Below are positions 43,988-53,683 of a stretch of DNA of 64,000 nt, piece by piece. The stretch lies in contig NZ_LXKA01000360.1 of the NCBI RefSeq assembly GCF_001645125.1, forward strand, positions 124,001 to 188,000, written 5' to 3'. Origin of the DNA: Paraburkholderia ginsengiterrae. Its GTDB lineage: Bacteria; Pseudomonadota; Gammaproteobacteria; Burkholderiales; Burkholderiaceae. Position 1 is the stretch's first letter. Each line of letters starts with the position of its first letter. Both the position numbers and the translations under genes were made by a program. Below the pieces are notes generated by a model. That model did no database searches. It was not told the origin of the DNA and saw nothing but the letters and a program-made list of their open reading frames with translations.

Positions 43988-46900
43988 ATGAGATCCACCC
44001 AGTTTAAAGCGACCCTCTTCGACCTGTTCAAGGCAGGGGTTGCAGCGTCCATTCTGCTGACTGCCAGCAGCGTCTGTCTTGCTCAGGTCGTCAATCTGAC
44101 GGCGAAGGCGGGCACGGCTACCTTGCCGGACGGACAGGCCGTGCCGATGTGGGGCTACAGCTGCTCGGCGGCCGCGGTTGCGCCGGCGACCTGTGCGTCG
44201 GCGAATCCGGGTGCCGGAGCGAGCTGGTCGCCCGTGGTGATCACCGTGCCGCCAGGACCGCTGACGATCAATCTCACCAATACCTTGCCCGGCGCGGTGC
44301 CGACCTCGCTCGTCGTGGTTGGGCAGCTGGGCGGCGGCCTCGGGACGACGGCGACAACCATGCCGAGCCCGCCGCACCCGACGCAAACCGCGACGACCTG
44401 GCCGATTGCCAGCAGCGCGACCGGCGCGACCTTCACGCCGCCCGCGCAAGGCCCGCGCGTTCAGTCGTTTGCCACCGAGGTGGCGACCGGCAAGACAACC
44501 GCGCTCACGTGGAGCAACCTCAGCCCCGGCACCTATCTGCTCGAGTCGGGCACGCATCCGTCGATCCAGGGGCCGATGGGGCTCTACGGCGTGCTGGTGG
44601 TGAAGGCGCCGGTCGGCGGCACCGTGAGTTGTCCGGTGGCGTCGCAGGTCTATCAGGCCTACACGAATCCGGGCATCTGCTATGACGCCGACGTGCCGCT
44701 CGTGCTGGGCGAAATCGATCCCGCGCAAAACACGGCTGTTGCGGCAGCGGTGACGACGCCGGGCTTCAGCGAGACCATGGCGTGGTCAGGGCAGCCCGGT
44801 GGATGCGGCGATTCGAAGTCGACCGCGTTCGGCACCTGCTATCCGCCGACTGTGAACTACGATCCGCGCTACTACCTGATCAATGGCGTCGCATTCGACC
44901 GGACCAATGCCGGTGGATCTTCATTTGCCGCCACCGCGCCTGCCTTGACGGGCCAGGTGCTGCTGCGTTTCGTCAACGCGGGTTCGCGCATGCACGTACC
45001 CTCGGTGGTCGGTGCGCAAACCGGCAATCCGGCCACCTCCGGCTTCTCGCTGATCGCCGAGGACGGCAATGTGCTGCCTGGCAATCCGCGTGTCCAGTCG
45101 GAAGTGTTTCTGGCGGCCGGCAAGACCTACGACGTGATGATCAATGCACCGGCGACCGGCGCATCGGCGCTTCCGGTGTTCGACCGCGAACTGAGCCTGT
45201 CCACCAACAATCAGCGTGACGGCGGGATGCAGGCTTACGTCGCCGTCAATGGTGGTGCGCTGCCGACGGCCGGGGCCGCGAACCAGAATGCGACCGCCGC
45301 CAACTCCAAGTACTTCTTTGTTCCGGGCACCACGTTGACTGTGTCGGACCCGGCCAAGGGCGTGAAGGCAAACGATGTGAATGTGTATGGCGTCGAGGTC
45401 AAGACGACGACCACGGGCGGAGCGCTGACGCTGAACCCGGACGGCACCTTCGTCTACGTGCCGAACTCCGGCACGACCGCTGACAGCTTCGTATATCAGG
45501 CCAACGGCAACCCCTTGGTATTTGCAACCGTCACGCTGACGGCCTGCAGCGCTGCGAACGGCTGCCTGTCGGGGCCACCGACGGCGAGCAACGGCGCTTA
45601 CGTCAGCAACATCGCGTCGCAATTGCAGATCGGCGCGCCCGGCGTGCTGGCCTATGCCTCGGATCCGAAGGGACTGGCAATGACGGCGGCCATTTCTGGT
45701 GCTGTGACAGGCGGGACCGTCACGCTGAATCCGGATGGATCGTTCACCGCGATTCCGACGACGCCCCCGGTCGGCAACGCGACCGCCACGCTGACGTTCA
45801 AGTACACGGCGAAGAATTCGCAGTCCACGTCGAGCCTGCCCGCGACCGTGACGGTCACGTTCAAGGGCGGCAGCGGACTCATCGTCAAGCCGCTTGACGG
45901 GCCGAGCACGGCGCCGGGCATGACGCCGGTTCAGCTGACCGACTACCGCTGGATCATCGAGGAAGACCGTACGTTCCAGATCGATCCGGCGTGCCAGACA
46001 ACCGCGTCCACGCGTCCCGCTACGTGCCCGCCGTTGCCGGTTCCGAGCCTCGGCGCCAACTTCCACACCAGCTACATGCCGGTGGTGGCCGCAGGCTGTG
46101 TCGGCAAGGTTGCCTGCGAGTCGGGGCAGAAGGTGTATGACCCGGCGACCAACTCGCACCTGCCGGCCGTGTGCGATATCGGCAACGGCGTGTGCCGCAC
46201 GACGGCTGCGCAGCAGGTGCCGGTCGATCCGTCGCGGGTCGCGCTCGATCCGAAGAAGCACTACTACATCTCGATCCTGCCAGGCGACGCCGGCAACAGT
46301 TTCGGCAATGGTGCGGGCACGCCGCAGCCGGTCGATCCGTTGAAGCCGACCGGGCCGCAAAGACCGTTCGATATTTCCAAGGACTGCCCGACGGGTCCTG
46401 GCGGCGCGGATTTTGCGCCGGGCACGGGTAAGTGCGGCCACACCATGGGCGGCGCGCCGATCGCTCCCGGACAGACCACGGTCAACGTGCTGCTGCAGGA
46501 GACGCCGATGGCGACCGCGAAGGTCTCGGTGTTCGTCTTCGAAGACGACGCTCCGCTGAATGGCGAAGTGGATGTCAGCGGCGGCACCGACACGTTCGGC
46601 ACGGCGCGCGAACCGGGACTGGGCGGGTTCGAAATCAAGATGTGGGACGACGCGGGCGGCTCGGGCGACCCAACCGGACAGATGACTTACGACATGTTCA
46701 ACATGCCGCTGTCCAATTCATTGCAGGGGACTATCGATCCGGTCACAGGACTGAATGCGTGCCCGATTTCGACCTCGACCGACGGCCTCGTCGGCATGAT
46801 CCCGACGTGCCCGAAATACGAGTCGGACGGCAAGACTGTTTCGCCGCTCGTCGGCCAGGCCATCATTGCCAACCTGATGCCGGGCCGGTACGGTATCGTC

Positions 46901-49900
46901 GCGACACCGGCGGCCGACCGGATCGGCCGAGGCGAGGAATGGCTGCAGACGAACACGCTGGATGGCCAGAAGGCGCACGACTCGTTCATCAAGGTCGGTG
47001 GGCCGGCGTACTTCCAGGAGTTCGGGCCCGCAGGCTTTCACGTCGCGATCGGCTTCGCCAATCCGAAAATCATCAACGCCCGCCTGCCGCTCCTTTGCGC
47101 AACGCAGACGTGCAATAACGGAATCAAGGGCAGGGTAACGAACCTGCACTACAGCCGTCCACCGAACGAAAATCTGTTCGGCTCCGGCTCGCGCACCTCG
47201 CTGAGTTTCACGCAATGCTATGTCAGCGTCGGCGACCCGGACGGCGAGGATATGGCGTTCACCAAGTGCAACGCCGACGGAACCTTCAGCTTTAGCGGAC
47301 TGCCAACGGGCACATACAGAATCACGATCTTCGACCAATGGAACGATCAGATCGTCGATGGGCTCGCGACGGCCGTGCAACTGGCGAATGGCCAGACCAC
47401 GAATGTCGGGGATATTTCTGTGCTCCAGTGGCACACGAATCTCTACACGCGGACCTTCATGGATCTGAATGGCACGGGCGTCTCGACGGCAAGCGACCCG
47501 GGGCTCGCGCTGGTTCCGACCAATATCCGCTTCCGCGACGGCAGCTATTCGAACTTCAACAACACCGACCTGAACGGTTATGCATCGTTTAACGAAGTGT
47601 TCCCGCTGTTCAACTGGTACGTAGTTGACACCGACGAAACACGCTTCAAGCAGACCGGCGTGCACGTGGTGTACGACGCGGGCGGCCCGCCCGACGGCAC
47701 ACCTGGTGGCGGCAGCTCGACCATCGCCGCCAACTACGCCAACACGCTGGAATCCACGACGGCGCACTTGCCGACGAACCTGCGCGTGCCGGGGGCGGTG
47801 TATTGCAACGACGCGGACTGCAATGACCGCACGGGCACGAATCCGTCGACTGGCCGGGTCGATCCGCCGTGGGTGACCACGATGGGCTGGCAGGGCTTCT
47901 CCGGGCAGAGTTCCTTCCTCGAGTTTGGCAAGGCGCAGTTTGGCGCGACTGAGAACGGCGGCATCAGGGGCGAAGTCATCTATGCCTCGACACGGCCGTT
48001 CGACGATCCGTCGCTGCTGATCCACACGAAATGGACGCCTAACGTGCCGAACGTCACCGTGAACCTGTATCAGGAGGGCACCGCCGCGGACGGCACCACC
48101 AGCCTGACGCTGGTGGACACGACCAAGACTGCAAGCTGGGACGACTGGGCGCAAGGCTTCCGCTCCGACGGCGTGCCGAACATGAACTGCCCGGGACAGG
48201 AGACCACCGACCCGTTCTTCTACACGTTGAAGAACACACCCCAGTGGCTCGACCCGCAGAAGCGTGCGTTGCCGGCGAATTCGCAGTTCAAGTGCTACGA
48301 CGGCATGCACTCGTTCAACCAGCTGCAGCCCGCGCCGTACGACGGCATGTACCGGTTCCCCAGCGTGACGGGCCGCAGCACGACGAGCGGCAAGCCTACT
48401 GCCACGAACTGCACGATCTGCGTGGCCAACCCTTCGGGCGACGGCACGCAGATGCTGCCGGCCGGCAAGTACGTCGTCGAAGTGATCGTGCCGCCTGGCT
48501 ATGAACTGGTGAAGGAGGAAGACAAGAACATCCTGATCGGCGACAACTATATTGCCCCGGTCACGCAGCAGTTCGGCGGCATCGGCAACATCTTTATCCT
48601 GCCCGACCAGGCCGCGATGAACGCCAGCTATAACCGGAACAGTGCGCAGAATCCGACTCAGGATCTCGGCTCCCTGACCTACCCGCGGCATGAAGGCGAC
48701 ACGGGCAGCATCGAGGAGTTCTGGCCTTGTGTCGGTGAGCTGCGCATCGTGCCGGACTTCATCAGCCTGTTCCCGGGCTCGCAGGAAGTCTCGCCGTTCG
48801 CGGGCGCGTCAAGGCACCTGTGCGACCGCAAGGAAGTGACGTTGACGCCGCAAAGGACGGCGCTCGCGAAGTTCTGGCTTTTCAGTTCGACGCACGTCGC
48901 CGCGCACTACACTGGCTTCATGCTGGACGACTTCTCATCCGAGTTCGACCCGTACTCGCCGCAATTCGGTGAAAAGTTCGCGGTGCCGAACGTGCCGATC
49001 TCGATGAAGGATTTCGCCGGCAACGAAGTCGCCCGCACGTACTCGGATCAGTGGGGCATCTTCAACGGGCTGAACTATTCGACGTGGCAGGTCAACCCGC
49101 CGAACCCGACGGGCTACGCGCCGACGATGATGGTCGCCTGCATGAACGATCCCGACATGCCCGATCCGGCGCATCCCGGTCAGACGATACGCGATCCTCT
49201 GTTCAACCCGGCATACAGCCAGTTCTGTTACGAGATTCCGTTCATGCCTGGACAGACCCAGTACATGGATACGCCAGTGGTGCCGGTCTCGGCCTTCGCG
49301 GAAGGCTACAACCAGCCTGACTGCGCGTACCCGGATGCCACGCCGGCGATCTCCAGCGTGACGGGCGATCCGATCACCGGCGGCGGCTCGGGACCGTGGG
49401 TCAGCGGCGCGCTGCACACGCTGACCATCAATGCGCAGGGCAACGCGCAGGTGCCGAACCATGCCTATACGGGTCCGGCGGCGACCACCGCGCCGTTCAA
49501 CCAGAAGTTCCTCACGCGCCACTATGGTTTTGGCACCAAGCCTACGGCATGTCTGCCCGGCCTCCCGTGCCAGAACGTCACGGTCGGCGGCGTGCCTTCA
49601 ATCGTGACGTCATGGAGCGATACACAGATCAAGATCCTGGCTCCGGTCCTGCTGCCCACGCAGTCGAGCTGCACGATCCAGCAGCGCAATGTGCTGACGC
49701 CCACGTCCTGCGGTGAACTCGTTATCACGGCGGCCAACGGCAAGCGTTCGATCGACACGGTCACGGTCACGATCGGCGGCAAGATGCCGACCTACGTGAG
49801 CGGCGAGAACGCCACGAGCAACGCGATCCAGACGGTGATCGACAAGGCGACCCCGGGCGACATGATCGTCGTCGGTCCGGGGGTCTATAACGAAATGCTG

Positions 49901-52258
49901 CTGATGTGGAAGCCGGTCCGGCTGCAAGGTGTCGGTGCGACGTCGGTGACCGTCAACGCCAATACCCACCCGTCGGGCAAGCTGGACCCGTGGCGCAGGC
50001 AGGTTGGGTGTCTGTTCGGCGACGCATTGAACGGCGGCCTGCTGTCGGCCAGCAATCAGTACGATCCGACCGGCACGTATTCCTGCCCGAGCACGATGCA
50101 GCGCAAGGTGGATGCGATACCGTTCGAACCGGCTTCCGGCTGGGATTTCAACCTCAACGGCAACCTGGCTGAACTGCTGATCGAGCCGACGCTGATGGGC
50201 GCGTACGAAGGTGCGGCCATTACTGTGCTGGCCAAGGGCGTGAAGGACGTGACGGTGAACGGCGCGCCGGCACCCGACCCGAACTGCACCGCGAACGGCA
50301 TCTGCACGCCGCTCACCGGGCCGACCCTGCTGCAGCCGAACCCGCCGGATTGCATGAACTACCCGAGCAACTTCCTGTGCAATCCGTCGCGTATCGACGG
50401 CATGACCTTCACCAACAGCTCGCAAGGCGGAGGCGGGATCTACCTGCACGGCTGGAACCATTACACGGAGGTGTCGAACAACCGTGTCTTCGCCAACGCA
50501 GGGACGCTCACGGGTGGTATCACGGTAGGTCAGGTCGAAACGGCCGAGGCGACCATCGCCGCGGACGGCGTCACGCAAGTGCCGTTCCTGCTGAACCAGC
50601 ATGTGAACGTGCACAACAACGCGGTGACGTCGAATGCGTCGTACGGCGATGAAATCAACTCGAACACGCCTTCGTCCGCGGGCGGCGTGACTTTCTGCAC
50701 CGGTTCGGACTACTATCACTTCAACTACAACTGGGTCTGCGGCAACATCAGTGCCGGCGACGGCGGCGGGGTCGCGCACTTCGGCTTCAGTGCCAACGGC
50801 GACATCTCGCACAACTGGGTGCTGTTCAACCAGAGCAACAACCCGACGCTGCCGACGTACGGCGGCGGCATCATCGCCCAGGGCGTACCGCCTGACGGCA
50901 CGTTCTGCGAGAACGCCGCGGTTGACACCGATTGCGCGCCTGAGCTGTCGGACGGCATTGGCCCCAATCTCAAGATCGACGGCAATCTGATTGTCGGCAA
51001 CACGGCGGAAAGCGGCAAAGGCGGCGGCCTGCGGCTGCAGAACGTCAACGGCACGGAGGTGCAGCGCAGCCCCAGCAACTCGAACGCGTGGTATCAGGTT
51101 AGCGTGACTAACAACATCATCGCGAACAACGTGGCCGGGTGGGGGGGAGGTGGTGTCTCGCTGCAGGATGCGGTGGCCGTGAGCTTCATCAACAACACGG
51201 TCGTCTCCAACGACGCGACGGCGTCCGCGGGCGTGCTGTTCAATACGGCCGCGGCCGCGCAGGCCAACGTCGGGCCGCCGAACTGCACGACGGTGGGATC
51301 GGAAACGACGTGCTCGCCGATCACGACGTCGGTTTATCAGCCGGCCGGACTGGAGACTGCGCAGCACACGGCGAACTTCATCGTGGCGTTCACCAATCCC
51401 AGTGTGGCCTGTCCGGCGGGGTTGCCCAACTGCACGACGTTCTCGAACCCGGTGCTGAGCAACGATGTGTTCTGGCAGAACCGCACCTTCTTCATCACAG
51501 TGGGAGGAAAGAATCCGAATATCGCCGGATTGCAGAACGCGGTCTCGCTGAACCCGACGTTGAACCAGACCGGCAAGGCGACGGGCTACTGCGATCCGAA
51601 CGCTGTCTACTGGGATATCGGTGCGTATGGCGATACGTCGGCCAGCAACCGTCAGGCAACTTTGACGATGCATCCGCAGTACTCGATCCTGACCGACGCC
51701 GGCGACTACCCGGGAGCGCACAACAGCAATATGAATCCGGCAGTGGTGCATCAGTACTGCAATGGTTCGCGTGTGCCGCCGGAGGCAGGTGGAATCGGCA
51801 TCGTGGTGCCGCCGGGCATCGCCGATACGGTTCTGCCGAATCCGCTGTTCAGCCTGATGCCGTCGGCGACGCCGGATGAAGGCAACAACTGGATCAACAT
51901 GTCGTACGGTCCGCTGTCGCTGTTCAACGAAGCGCTCACGGCGGGCAAGCCGGGCTACAACGTGGTGCTGGGCAACTACTCGATCAATGCGGGTTCGCCG
52001 GCGATCAATACCGGTACCGCGAGCGGTGCGCCGAATCACGACATCTACGGCACGACCCGGCCGCAGGGACTCGCGTACGACATCGGCGCAGTCGAGTATG
52101 TGGCGCCGCCCCTGTTGGGCGGCGGCACCCCGATCGATCCGCTCGCCTTGGGTGGCTCGACCGGTGGCGGCCTGCTAGGTCTGTTCAAGCTCGTGACGCC
52201 GAACCTGCAGAATCAGCAGGGGCAGCAGGGGCAGCAGCAGTCGCAGAACGCACAGTGA
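43988..52258 (+). CDS. giant exported multidomain protein (cupredoxin-like, Ig/SdrD-like, beta-helix)
   Basis: 2756 residues. A signal peptide ends near VCLAQV. Residues 35-425 are two ligand-free multicopper-oxidase-type cupredoxin domains (PDGQAVPMWGYSC parallels the preceding protein; GTYLLESGTHPSIQGPMG occupies the copper-loop position). About 430-640: Ig/VCBS-like repeats (GALTLNPDGTFVYVPNSGTT and GGTVTLNPDGSFTAIPT). About 640-1800: SdrD-B/carboxypeptidase-regulatory-like modules (GTFSFSGLPTGTYRITIFDQ, LPAGKYVVEVIVPPGYELV) with many Cys pairs. About 1835-1930: IPT/TIG-like. About 1930-2700: right-handed beta-helix (AIQTVIDKATPGDMIVVGPG, then many N-rich coils). The tail is Gln-rich. No LPXTG or autotransporter barrel. 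It is probably cell-surface or extracellular. Confidence 0.8.
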   Translation: MRSTQFKATLFDLFKAGVAASILLTASSVCLAQVVNLTAKAGTATLPDGQAVPMWGYSCSAAAVAPATCASANPGAGASWSPVVITVPPGPLTINLTNTLPGAVPTSLVVVGQLGGGLGTTATTMPSPPHPTQTATTWPIASSATGATFTPPAQGPRVQSFATEVATGKTTALTWSNLSPGTYLLESGTHPSIQGPMGLYGVLVVKAPVGGTVSCPVASQVYQAYTNPGICYDADVPLVLGEIDPAQNTAVAAAVTTPGFSETMAWSGQPGGCGDSKSTAFGTCYPPTVNYDPRYYLINGVAFDRTNAGGSSFAATAPALTGQVLLRFVNAGSRMHVPSVVGAQTGNPATSGFSLIAEDGNVLPGNPRVQSEVFLAAGKTYDVMINAPATGASALPVFDRELSLSTNNQRDGGMQAYVAVNGGALPTAGAANQNATAANSKYFFVPGTTLTVSDPAKGVKANDVNVYGVEVKTTTTGGALTLNPDGTFVYVPNSGTTADSFVYQANGNPLVFATVTLTACSAANGCLSGPPTASNGAYVSNIASQLQIGAPGVLAYASDPKGLAMTAAISGAVTGGTVTLNPDGSFTAIPTTPPVGNATATLTFKYTAKNSQSTSSLPATVTVTFKGGSGLIVKPLDGPSTAPGMTPVQLTDYRWIIEEDRTFQIDPACQTTASTRPATCPPLPVPSLGANFHTSYMPVVAAGCVGKVACESGQKVYDPATNSHLPAVCDIGNGVCRTTAAQQVPVDPSRVALDPKKHYYISILPGDAGNSFGNGAGTPQPVDPLKPTGPQRPFDISKDCPTGPGGADFAPGTGKCGHTMGGAPIAPGQTTVNVLLQETPMATAKVSVFVFEDDAPLNGEVDVSGGTDTFGTAREPGLGGFEIKMWDDAGGSGDPTGQMTYDMFNMPLSNSLQGTIDPVTGLNACPISTSTDGLVGMIPTCPKYESDGKTVSPLVGQAIIANLMPGRYGIVATPAADRIGRGEEWLQTNTLDGQKAHDSFIKVGGPAYFQEFGPAGFHVAIGFANPKIINARLPLLCATQTCNNGIKGRVTNLHYSRPPNENLFGSGSRTSLSFTQCYVSVGDPDGEDMAFTKCNADGTFSFSGLPTGTYRITIFDQWNDQIVDGLATAVQLANGQTTNVGDISVLQWHTNLYTRTFMDLNGTGVSTASDPGLALVPTNIRFRDGSYSNFNNTDLNGYASFNEVFPLFNWYVVDTDETRFKQTGVHVVYDAGGPPDGTPGGGSSTIAANYANTLESTTAHLPTNLRVPGAVYCNDADCNDRTGTNPSTGRVDPPWVTTMGWQGFSGQSSFLEFGKAQFGATENGGIRGEVIYASTRPFDDPSLLIHTKWTPNVPNVTVNLYQEGTAADGTTSLTLVDTTKTASWDDWAQGFRSDGVPNMNCPGQETTDPFFYTLKNTPQWLDPQKRALPANSQFKCYDGMHSFNQLQPAPYDGMYRFPSVTGRSTTSGKPTATNCTICVANPSGDGTQMLPAGKYVVEVIVPPGYELVKEEDKNILIGDNYIAPVTQQFGGIGNIFILPDQAAMNASYNRNSAQNPTQDLGSLTYPRHEGDTGSIEEFWPCVGELRIVPDFISLFPGSQEVSPFAGASRHLCDRKEVTLTPQRTALAKFWLFSSTHVAAHYTGFMLDDFSSEFDPYSPQFGEKFAVPNVPISMKDFAGNEVARTYSDQWGIFNGLNYSTWQVNPPNPTGYAPTMMVACMNDPDMPDPAHPGQTIRDPLFNPAYSQFCYEIPFMPGQTQYMDTPVVPVSAFAEGYNQPDCAYPDATPAISSVTGDPITGGGSGPWVSGALHTLTINAQGNAQVPNHAYTGPAATTAPFNQKFLTRHYGFGTKPTACLPGLPCQNVTVGGVPSIVTSWSDTQIKILAPVLLPTQSSCTIQQRNVLTPTSCGELVITAANGKRSIDTVTVTIGGKMPTYVSGENATSNAIQTVIDKATPGDMIVVGPGVYNEMLLMWKPVRLQGVGATSVTVNANTHPSGKLDPWRRQVGCLFGDALNGGLLSASNQYDPTGTYSCPSTMQRKVDAIPFEPASGWDFNLNGNLAELLIEPTLMGAYEGAAITVLAKGVKDVTVNGAPAPDPNCTANGICTPLTGPTLLQPNPPDCMNYPSNFLCNPSRIDGMTFTNSSQGGGGIYLHGWNHYTEVSNNRVFANAGTLTGGITVGQVETAEATIAADGVTQVPFLLNQHVNVHNNAVTSNASYGDEINSNTPSSAGGVTFCTGSDYYHFNYNWVCGNISAGDGGGVAHFGFSANGDISHNWVLFNQSNNPTLPTYGGGIIAQGVPPDGTFCENAAVDTDCAPELSDGIGPNLKIDGNLIVGNTAESGKGGGLRLQNVNGTEVQRSPSNSNAWYQVSVTNNIIANNVAGWGGGGVSLQDAVAVSFINNTVVSNDATASAGVLFNTAAAAQANVGPPNCTTVGSETTCSPITTSVYQPAGLETAQHTANFIVAFTNPSVACPAGLPNCTTFSNPVLSNDVFWQNRTFFITVGGKNPNIAGLQNAVSLNPTLNQTGKATGYCDPNAVYWDIGAYGDTSASNRQATLTMHPQYSILTDAGDYPGAHNSNMNPAVVHQYCNGSRVPPEAGGIGIVVPPGIADTVLPNPLFSLMPSATPDEGNNWINMSYGPLSLFNEALTAGKPGYNVVLGNYSINAGSPAINTGTASGAPNHDIYGTTRPQGLAYDIGAVEYVAPPLLGGGTPIDPLALGGSTGGGLLGLFKLVTPNLQNQQGQQGQQQSQNAQ

Positions 52259-52271
52259 GAGGGGCGCGGCA

Positions 52272-52766
52272 ATGAAAGCTCGTTCCCTCACGATGTCACT
52301 TGCAACGCGGTTCGCGAGCGGAGTGTGTCTGGCCGCGGCTCTGATTCAAGGGGCCGAGGCCGGGCAGAGTTCACCGGCGGCGCACAAGCACTCGCCGTAC
52401 TTGCCGGTGAGCGTGTCGCAGCATGCCAGGACCTACTACGGGATGATGAAGGGCATCGACAACCTGAGCGTGCGCAGCACCGCATCGGGCAATCTGATCC
52501 GCTTCAGCTACCGCGTAACGGACCCGCAGGCCGCGCATCTGCTCGGCGAGAAAACCGCAACTGCGTATATGTACGGAGAAACGAGCCACGCGTTGCTTGA
52601 AATTCCAGTCATGGACAAGGTCGGCCCGTTGCGCCAGACGGGCCCGCTCGAAACCGGCCGTGAATACTGGATGGTGTTTTCCAATAAGGGCAGTCCGATC
52701 AAGGCAGGCGAGCGCGTCGATGTGTTCATCGGCTCGCTGCATGTCGACGGTCTGATTGTCGAATGA
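52272..52766 (+). CDS. small exported conserved protein of the oxidase operon
   Basis: 164 residues with a signal peptide (VCLAAALIQGAEAGQ). The mature protein has HARTYYGMMKGIDNLSVRST, NLIRFSYRVTDPQAAHLLGE, MDKVGPLRQTG and YWMVFSNKG; I recall similar hypothetical proteins in other proteobacteria but no function. A His/Lys-containing start (AAHKHSPY) could bind metal. It lies 13 bp after the giant gene and before the LolA-like pair. Role unknown; accessory or chaperone function is a guess from context. Confidence 0.68.
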   Translation: MKARSLTMSLATRFASGVCLAAALIQGAEAGQSSPAAHKHSPYLPVSVSQHARTYYGMMKGIDNLSVRSTASGNLIRFSYRVTDPQAAHLLGEKTATAYMYGETSHALLEIPVMDKVGPLRQTGPLETGREYWMVFSNKGSPIKAGERVDVFIGSLHVDGLIVE

Positions 52767-52808
52767 TCGCGGCACAGCGATCAACCACATAAAGACGGGA
52801 GGTGACTC

Positions 52809-53657
52809 ATGATCCGGTTTCCTTTGAAAGCGATCTCGGCGGCCTGCGTGGCCGGTGTTCTGGCATCCGGCCCGGCGGCGTTCGCTGCCTCCGCGGCGGG
52901 AACGGCGCAGGCCGCGGCGGCGAGTCACATGAGCGCGGCGCAGATCGTCGATCGCAACATCGCGGCGCGTGGCGGGCTTCAGGCATGGCACGCGGTCAAT
53001 ACGATCACGATGTCAGGGCAGCTCGAGGCCGGTGGCACGAAGAACACCAAACTGCCGTTCACGATGACGATGAAGCGGCCGAACAAGAGCCGCTTCGAGG
53101 TCCGCTTCAATGAGCAGACGGCGTTTCAGGTTTACGACGGCGCGCAGGGCTGGAAGGTCAGGCCGTTCCTCGGACGCAGCGAAGTCGAGCCGTATACCCC
53201 CACGGAGGCGAAGTCGGCCGCCGCATCGGCGGACCTCGAAGGGCCGCTGATGGACTATGCGAGCAAGGGTTCGCGGGTCGAGGCGCTGGGTATGGAATCG
53301 GTGGAAGGGCATCGCGCGTACGTGCTTAAGCTGACGACCAAAGACAATACGTCGCGCCGTATCTGGATCGACGCGAGCAGTTTTCTCGAACTGAAGATCG
53401 ACGGCGAACCGCGCAAGCTCGACGGCCGGATGCATAACGTCGCCATCTTTTATCGCGATTACAGGAAGGAAAATGGGCTCGTCATTCCCCATACGCTGGA
53501 AACGGTCGTCACCGGGGCCAACCCGTCGCACAAGTTGACCATTGAGCATGTCACGGTGAATCCGTCCATGGACGACGCCCTGTTTGCGAAGCCACAGTTG
53601 GCCGCGGCCAATGCGGCTACGGCTAATGCGGCCACGGCTAAAGTGGCGAGCCACTAG
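52809..53657 (+). CDS. LolA-like periplasmic protein 1
   Basis: 282 residues, signal peptide ending near AAFAAS. The body resembles the LolA/LppX lipoprotein-sorting fold: QIVDRNIAARGGLQAWHAVN, MTMKRPNKSRFEVRFNEQTA, YDGAQGWKVRPFLGRSEVEP, YRDYRKENGLVIPHTLETV. The C-terminus has a repeated Ala/Asn/Thr stretch. GGGAGGTGACTC precedes ATG 52809. Such proteins bind lipids or acyl groups in the periplasm; here one may escort an outer-membrane component of the oxidase. Paralogue of the next gene. Confidence 0.75.
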   Translation: MIRFPLKAISAACVAGVLASGPAAFAASAAGTAQAAAASHMSAAQIVDRNIAARGGLQAWHAVNTITMSGQLEAGGTKNTKLPFTMTMKRPNKSRFEVRFNEQTAFQVYDGAQGWKVRPFLGRSEVEPYTPTEAKSAAASADLEGPLMDYASKGSRVEALGMESVEGHRAYVLKLTTKDNTSRRIWIDASSFLELKIDGEPRKLDGRMHNVAIFYRDYRKENGLVIPHTLETVVTGANPSHKLTIEHVTVNPSMDDALFAKPQLAAANAATANAATAKVASH

Positions 53658-53683
53658 CCATCATGCGTGCGAGGTCCATTGCC

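Noticed and set aside
45400-51300. Repetitive-looking DNA considered as tandem repeats or CRISPR
   Set aside because: The similarity is at protein level (Gly-, Asn- and Thr-rich repeats). There are no identical direct repeats with regular spacers.
49610-52039. 809-codon minus-strand frame within the giant gene
   Set aside because: Arg/Val/His-rich shadow of the plus-strand gene, with no ribosome site or motif. The same applies to the 657-codon minus frame at 46718-48691.
40730-52258. Calling the operon a manganese oxidase (MnxG/MofA)
   Set aside because: The domain order and split copper ligands differ from what I know of those proteins, and substrate cannot be deduced from sequence. Kept only as an analogy.
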